11,120 bases of DNA, from contig PJRA01000034.1 of NCBI GenBank assembly GCA_016987375.1, positions 192,609 to 203,728 on the forward strand, read 5' to 3'. Below are positions 6,408 to 11,120 of the stretch, piece after piece. Under the pieces are notes generated by a model that did no database searches, was not told the DNA's origin, and worked only from the letters and a program-made list of their open reading frames with translations. The DNA comes from Brachionus koreanus. Lineage: Eukaryota; Rotifera; Eurotatoria; Ploima; Brachionidae. Position numbers and translations under genes: made by a program. The stretch's first letter is position 1. Every line of letters begins with the position of its first letter.

Positions 6408-6837
6408 CACAGATTCCATTTCGACTATTCTTCTTGTCTTCAAGCCTAATTTCTCGAAGCTTTACGCCTATTACTTCTATGTTAAGTAGCTCAGACGATC
6501 CTAATATATTTCTCAGTTCTTTAATGAATCTATTGGGTCGATTAAGCTTTTCCTCATTATTTTTAAGGATATTGGCCGCAAATTCATTTTCAAGTAGTCT
6601 TTTTGTAAAGCCCAGTTTAATTTTCCTTATTTTTGATTCAGTCGGTTCTAAGTTTAGCGCATTTAAAAGGTTTGTCGTCCTCGATCTTTTTCCTAACTGG
6701 AGTATCTGTTTTACCATTAAGCCTTCCATTGTTTGAATATTTTTTCTTTCAGTTTTGCTAATATTGCAGTTTTCCAAACCATAAAACATTATTGGCCTTA
6801 CATAGGTTTTGAGTAGATAAGCTTTTAATTGGGGAAT
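6397..6837 (-). pseudogene. Non-LTR retrotransposon reverse transcriptase, C-terminal fragment
   Basis: This is the largest coding relic in the window. On the minus strand it is open from 6837, just after a TAA, to a TGA at 6397-6399, about 146 codons. It reads LLKTYVRPIMFYGLENCNI, then KNIQTMEGLMVKQILQLGKR, then SRTTNLLNALNL, with a charged C-terminal part. The KTYVRPxxxYGLE segment followed by QTxEGxxVKxIL and a RTTxLLNAL motif is typical of the region downstream of the polymerase palm in LINE reverse transcriptases, which help copy element RNA at the nick. The catalytic YADD box, endonuclease and ORF1 are missing, so it is inactive. The Met at 6789 is internal; the homology clearly extends upstream of it, so no start codon is claimed. 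The composition is much richer in G+C than the flanks. It resembles elements I associate with rotifers, from memory only. Confidence 0.85.
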
Positions 6838-6862
6838 TTAAGTGTGTTGAAATTTTGTAAAT

Positions 6863-6881
6863 TAAAAAATTCAAATACATT
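6863..6881 (+). repeat. 19-bp direct repeat flanking RT relic (copy 2)
   Basis: This is identical to 6389-6407. GATTCCATT also follows both copies, after 4 bp in copy 1 and 16 bp in copy 2, so the duplication may be longer with an indel. Confidence 0.6.
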
Positions 6882-8292
6882 AATAAAATTATAATTTGAT
6901 TCCATTAGATACGAGATTTTGTTAATTGTTAATTTTACCAAGTCTATTAAACCAGGATTTCTATTCTTGAAACATTGGGACTTTTATCTGTTTTTCCTTT
7001 TATTTATATATTTCGACATTTGAATAAATAAAAAATAAAGAAATATAAAAAATCTGGATTTTTATTTTCTTTGATGACCGACAAAAAAGACAATCCAGTA
7101 AAAAAAAAATTTTATTCTAACAATATTTCTCCTTTCTTGGTTTCATAGTCTACTAAATTAGCAAGAAATAATGCTACCAAAATTTTTTAAAGAAAAATTA
7201 TTATTACCAAAATATTATTAAATTCTTATAAACTAAAAATCTAGATTTTATTCTTTAAAATATAAAATAAAAAAAAATTTAAATTTTGAATGTCAATTTT
7301 TAATTTTGTAACAGACAAAGACTTATTTCTAACACTTTCTTAATGCACTTGGAAGACTTACAATGTTTAACAAGTTTTTAGGGTTTGTTATTTGTATTTA
7401 GCAATTATTTTAAACTTCATGAATATTTGAAAAAAAAATTGTATTCCTATTTTTTTAAAGAAATATTCTTTGTATTAATTTGCTTAAAAAAACTTAAATT
7501 CATCTTTCATGCAAAAAACTTGTTTGCTTTCATGCTTTCACACTTTTCACATTTATTAAAAAAGGTTGCATAACTACTGAGATTTTCAAAAAAAAATTCC
7601 AAAAAATTAAATTTATTCTTTAAACAAAAAAAATTCATCACATTATTAACCAAAATCGATTGAAACAAAAAAGCTTGTTGAGATTTTTCTTCTTCTATCG
7701 CTGCTTATATATGTCTGAACATGTCAGTAAGCGCCAAACTTATTTTTTAATTAAAATTATTTGAAATAATTTAGCTAAACAATTGAATGGAAACCCTAAC
7801 GTAAAATAATTTAACCTAAAAATTGAAAAATTAAAATCTTTTCTTAAGTCAATAAACAATAAAATTCTCAACTCATAGATTTAGTTGGCCCAATTGACCA
7901 TATCTAAAACCATAAAAAGTTTATTAAACAAAGATTTTAATGCTTGAAGGTGGTTTCAAAAAAAAATTGTCTAAAATAAACAGGTCTGGATTGTTCAAAT
8001 TTTTCTAAAAATTTAAACAAATTTTCAAAAGAATTAACACAAAATAAATAGAAACTAAACATTTAGAAAAAATTGAGTTTTATGTTGAGAAAAAATTTTT
8101 TTTTCTAAAATTCTAGAATAGAGTATTATTTATTTTTGAAATTAACGTTTTGAAGCCTAAATAGAAATTTAATATCTAACAATTTGAAGGATTTTATAAT
8201 TAGTTTTGCAAATACCTAATCATTTAACATTGAGCTTTTAATTTTTTTAAACATTTCATATAAACAGACTCTAAAATATCAGAATATTGTTG
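6882..8292. other. Long AT-rich gene-free stretch
   Basis: There is no supported gene over about 1.4 kb. A 62-codon frame at 7385-7573 begins at TTG and is Phe/Lys/Leu-dominated, so it is rejected. The only structure noted is a weak stem at 7703-7732, GCTTA with TAAGC and CTGA with TCAG, with an unequal bulge. Confidence 0.5.
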
Positions 8293-8326
8293 AAATAGGG
8301 ATTTAAACCAAATAGGGATTTTAATT
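8293..8326 (+). repeat. 17-bp tandem duplication
   Basis: AAATAGGGATTT occurs at 8293-8304 and 8310-8321, a two-copy tandem of period 17. It is a short local duplication with no assigned role. Confidence 0.55.
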
Positions 8327-9494
8327 TTATGGCCATGATTAAATTGGATTGCCATTACGCAACTGTTCAACACCTCATCAACATCTCATTTACATGCTTT
8401 AGAGTTTTATTGAAATGTGTATCAAATCAAGTTGGAAAAAATATTTGTATTCTGATATCTTTCTATTAAACAATTATCAATCAGAAAAACAATGAAAACA
8501 GAATTTTAGCTACTTTATTCAAGACCTAATTCTTGATTTAACCTTTATTTTTCTTTTGGGATTGTGTTCAAACACAAATTTATATGCCCTCATCCCTAGT
8601 AAAATACTTAATTGCATTTTTATTATGTATAACAATTCCTTTATTAATGGAATACAATTATCTAAGGATGATGTATTAGTTTGCAAAAGAATGAACATAA
8701 AAATAAAAATTATGCATTTGTTGGGATCTAAGTCGGCAGCTCCTCCACTTTATAATGTTATTTGTACTTTTCAAATGTTACACATGATAAAATTTTTTTT
8801 TCAGACAACAGTAACTTTTAAAGATTCTACTAATATCTATTGATCTTGGCTAATTAAATCATCAACACTAGTGCATACTTAAATCAAAATAAATTATACA
8901 TTAATTAAAAAAAAAGAAAAAAAATTCCAAGGACATGAACCACCCCAAAATTTAATTTTTTTAAAGGCCCCTAAAAATAGAGAAGATCACCAAGAATCAT
9001 ATTTTTTAAAAATTCAGTTCGTTTAGAAAAAAACTTGCAAAGTTAGCCGCTTTTTAAAGTATGTTCTACTTGAAGCCCAATATCTCAGGATCGGAGCAGC
9101 TTAATGATATTGCAGATTCCGTGATAGTTAGCTAAACAACTAAAGAATATTACTTTATAGTCAATTTGACTAGATGATATATTTTCAATTTCAATATTCA
9201 AGGTTAATAAACAGGCTAGTGCCCATGTCTCATGAGACTGATTAACACTTCATTTATTTAATTGATTATTAAAAATATAAAAATTTCAAAATTTGAAAAT
9301 TTTTTTTGATTAGTTATTTGAAAAAAATTATATATATTTTGTTCGGTTTAACCCTGTTTCCACCATACAACTATATAATTTGACCACAAATTTTTACTGC
9401 TAATTAAAGCATAATTTTAATTACACCCAAATTTTATTAAATAAAAGACAAATTTTTAAATGTTTTATGATAAAAAAAATAACTTTGATTTTAA
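8327..9494. other. Gene-free stretch with one G+C-richer patch
   Basis: A 95-codon plus-strand frame at 8556-8843 starts with TTG. Its length is within what chance gives at this base composition, and it shows no motif, so it is not called. A less AT-biased patch at about 9040-9125 (including CAGGATCGGAGCAGC) interrupts the background but gives no long frame or terminal repeats. A perfect 12-bp palindrome, GTCTCATGAGAC, lies at 9227-9238. Confidence 0.45.
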
Positions 9495-9575
9495 AATTGG
9501 GAGTGGCTGAATCAACTCAATTTTTTGAATGGGTGGGCTTAAGCCCCCGGTAGCCCCCTTCTGGCTACGCCACTG
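9495..9575 (-). mobile_element. Solo terminus of a DNA transposon, hAT-like
   Basis: On the minus strand from 9575 the sequence begins CAGTGGCGTAGCCAG and continues AAGGGGGCTACCGGGGGC. Termini beginning CAGTGGCG, and especially CAGTGGCGTAGCCAG plus a G-run, are, from memory, a recurrent end of hAT-type elements in invertebrates. The end has two internal hairpins: GTAGCC with GGCTAC (9550-9568) and the palindrome GGGCTTAAGCCC (9535-9546). The inner boundary is not visible and 9495 is an estimate. No matching second terminus was found in the window, so this is a broken or very long copy. The sharp switch from G+C-rich to AT-rich sequence at 9575 supports the outer boundary. Confidence 0.6.
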
Positions 9576-9837
9576 CAAATCTATTGTAATGATATTTTTT
9601 TAGATTGTTGTAGACATCTTCTCATGTGTGATATGATTCCTATTTTTAATTGTACGCCAGATTCGGCGATGAAAATTAAATATTAAGAAATTAAAATAAG
9701 AAATTCTTTCAATGAAAAAAAAATTTTTTTTTTCCATTATTCCATTAAATTTGCATGCCTATAAAAAGGATAGATTTACATAATTTGTATTATACTTAAT
9801 TATTATTTTTATTAGTTTTTTATTTTTTTTTAATATG
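9576..9837. other. AT-rich stretch, nothing recognised
   Basis: The stretch is gene-free. ATTCGGCGATG near 9661 is an isolated less AT-biased spot without a frame. Confidence 0.45.
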
Positions 9838-9899
9838 ATGCCGTCATAAGGTAAATGTCCTCTAGGCCCGTTTCGAGCCTTTCATAAACAATAAACTTC
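9838..9899 (+). mobile_element. Possible LINE 3' end with GC hairpin and TAAACAA tail
   Basis: A G+C-richer block contains the hairpin AGGCCCG-TTT-CGAGCCT (9864-9880), seven base positions with one mismatch, followed by CATAAACAATAAAC. In the frame through it the block reads GKCPLGPFRAFHKQ and then TAA. The order (short basic-aromatic C-terminus, hairpin, stop in the tail) matches the LINE ends at 1262-1340 and 1773-1851, though the sequence differs. Interpreted as the 3' extremity of a third LINE family; it rests on layout only. Confidence 0.4.
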
Positions 9900-10918
9900 G
9901 ATGGAATTCATCAAATAAATTTATTTTGTTTTATTAAATCTTTAGTCTAGATGACTTAACAATAAATGTTCACTCGTGAACTGTTGATAAAATTTTTTTA
10001 ATTTAGAAAGTCCCAATATTCTAAAATTCTTACTTTGGTATGAAAAAATTAAAAAAAAATTTTTTAAATAATATTGCCTTTTTTTGTCTCATATCTTCAT
10101 TTACTTTTTTTAAAATTAAAAATTTATTTTCTAGCTTTTTTTATTGACCATGTAAAACAACACATTTCATGAATTTAAAAAAAATTCTTTAATTTTTTTC
10201 CAGAGAAAACAAATACAAAAATTTTTGATCTTTTTAATTAGCATTTTAATTAGAATATTTTAAAAGCAAATTATTTATACAAAAAAAGAACTATTAGTAC
10301 AATAGAGTTATAATTAAAAAATTGTCAATTCAAAAAACAAAACAAATAATTATTAAAATTTAAACTCAAAAAAATTTTTTTTTTTTCTAGAATTATTGAA
10401 TAAATTTTAAACTAATTACAATCAATTCAAAACAAAAATAGTGTTGTCTATTTTTTTTTAAAATTGATAATTAATAATAGCACTTATATAACAAATTTTA
10501 GATTTGATTTATTGCCTTGGTTTGTTGTTTTTTTAAATTCATGAGTTTAGGAAAATAATAAACAATGCGTGCTAATAAATCAAATTTTTAAACCTGGTCT
10601 GAAAATTTCAACATGTAAACATATTGAATGTACATGTAATTTATTCTTATAAATCATTTGTTTAGTTTGTATTTGAATTTCACAATATCGTGTTATTTCA
10701 CAATATTAAAAAATCATCTCTTAAATCTCAAATGCATTTTAATATTATGTTTTCAAAAAGAGCATAAATGCAAGAATCTAGATTAGTCCTCGTTTGGTAG
10801 CTAAATCACATTCCATCGGACAAAACTTAGACTATAGACCATTTTTTTTAATAATATATAGAATTTAAAAAGATTTAAAATTTTTGCGTTTTTTTTTATT
10901 TTCATTAATAATTTTCTA
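9900..10918. other. Long AT-rich gene-free stretch
   Basis: This stretch is dominated by A- and T-runs. The only structure is GTTCAC-TC-GTGAAC (9968-9981), a 6-bp perfect inverted repeat. A minus-strand frame at 10801-11052 is Phe/Lys/Leu-rich and runs antisense through the ORF1-like relic, so it is not called. Confidence 0.5.
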
Positions 10919-10992
10919 TGTATGATTTGAACCCGTGCACTTGTTTTTTTAAGAACACTTGTGCTACAAATATGAGACCGACCAAGTTTTTG
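10919..10992 (-). repeat. tRNA-like segment, possible SINE relic
   Basis: The minus strand contains GGTTCAAATC (10925-10934), which fits the Pol III B-box consensus GGTTCRANNC exactly. Upstream it reads GTCGGTCTCATA, which resembles an elongator tRNA-Met anticodon arm with a CAT anticodon. The spacing between the two is too long for a real tRNA: it is filled by a 7-bp direct repeat (ACAAGTG twice) around an A-run. No clear A-box or acceptor stem is seen. This is a degenerate tRNA-derived repeat at best, and it overlaps the start of the ORF1-like frame. Confidence 0.28.
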
Positions 10993-11120
10993 AAAAGAGA
11001 AGAATTTATAGAAAAAATTAAACGAGGAGAAGAGCAAGTACCTGTTGAACACGTTAGGTTAGAAATGCTATAAATTGTTTTACAAAAAGAGTAAGAAATT
11101 TTGAAGAAGCTAGAGCTGCT
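10972..11120 (+). pseudogene. Decayed LINE ORF1 (gag-like) fragment, cut by window end
   Basis: One plus frame reads KFLKREEFIEKIKRGEEQ, then VPVEHVRLEML and TAA at 11071-11073. The +1 frame then gives CYK and the +2 frame gives CFTKRVRNFEEARAA to the window edge. Taken together, the order matches the run-up to and start of a CCHC zinc knuckle in LINE ORF1/gag proteins, which bind element RNA. It is interrupted by two small frameshifts, and one expected Cys is read as Phe. The composition is coding-like (Glu, Lys, Arg, Val) and unlike the Phe/Asn/Lys noise nearby. The rest of the knuckle array would lie beyond the window. The family call is inference; the coding character is more certain than the identity. 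Confidence 0.45.

Noticed and set aside
6434..6736. 100-codon plus-strand frame, serine- and leucine-rich
   Set aside because: It is the antisense shadow of the RT fragment on the minus strand, which has clear family motifs.
7385..7573. 62-codon plus-strand frame
   Set aside because: It starts at TTG and is Phe/Lys/Leu-dominated, with no signal or motif.
8556..8843. 95-codon plus-strand open frame
   Set aside because: It begins at TTG with no upstream signal. A frame of this length is expected roughly by chance somewhere in the six frames of an 11-kb window this AT-rich, and no motif or coding composition supports it.
10801..11052. 83-codon minus-strand frame
   Set aside because: It is antisense to the ORF1-like fragment, and its composition is typical of AT-rich noise.
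1..11120. CRISPR array, bacterial operons, ribosome binding sites, rho-independent terminators
   Set aside because: No regularly spaced identical repeats and no bacterial-type gene density are present. The hairpins followed by T-runs are explained by the AT-rich eukaryotic repeat context.

Overview
The window is strongly A+T-rich, low-complexity, non-coding eukaryotic DNA. No complete protein-coding gene, rRNA gene or intact tRNA gene can be supported on either strand. What can be read through the AT background is a graveyard of mobile elements. Most are 5'-truncated 3' ends of several different non-LTR (LINE-type) retrotransposons with TAAA or AAT tails. There is also one small terminal-inverted-repeat element with flanking direct repeats, and one solo end of a probable hAT-like DNA transposon. 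The reverse-transcriptase fragments (YGLE, RGDLIQMFK and RTTNLLNAL motifs) and the AT bias suggest a small invertebrate. From memory, the RT fragment at 6397-6837 most resembles elements of Brachionus-type monogonont rotifers. That is an inference, and a flatworm or cnidarian is not excluded.

Layout, left to right. At 15-197 a TAAA tract abuts a short piece of RT C-terminal domain. At 378-783 and again at 2300-2370 (inverted) there are three copies of an AT-rich palindromic repeat. At 1262-1340 and 1773-1851 lie two copies (about 92% identical) of one LINE 3' terminus. At 2017-2246 is a different LINE 3' terminus, with about 50 codons of ORF, a short UTR and an (AAT)10 tail. A TAAA-tailed end-like segment lies at 3067-3121. 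The best-defined discrete element is at 3741-3978: a 238-bp MITE-like unit with 19-bp perfect inverted repeats and 10-bp flanking direct repeats. From 4690 to 5810 there is a run of hairpin-forming segments and microsatellites. The largest is an imperfect foldback of about 80 nt at 5728-5808. At 6397-6837, minus strand, is the largest coding relic, about 147 codons of RT C-terminal domain between two copies of a 19-bp direct repeat. From 6882 to 9490 I see almost nothing. A hAT-like terminus ends at 9575, another probable LINE 3' end lies at 9838-9899, and the right edge (10972-11120) holds a decayed ORF1/gag-like fragment with a possible zinc knuckle, next to a tRNA-like Pol III B-box.

The pieces do not form a working system. 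All recognisable coding remnants are truncated, shifted or interrupted, as expected for dead retrotransposon copies. No complete new biological system is visible. The items most worth follow-up are the MITE at 3741-3978, the foldback at 5728-5808, the apparently double-truncated RT relic inside a 19-bp duplication, and the palindromic repeat family at the left.
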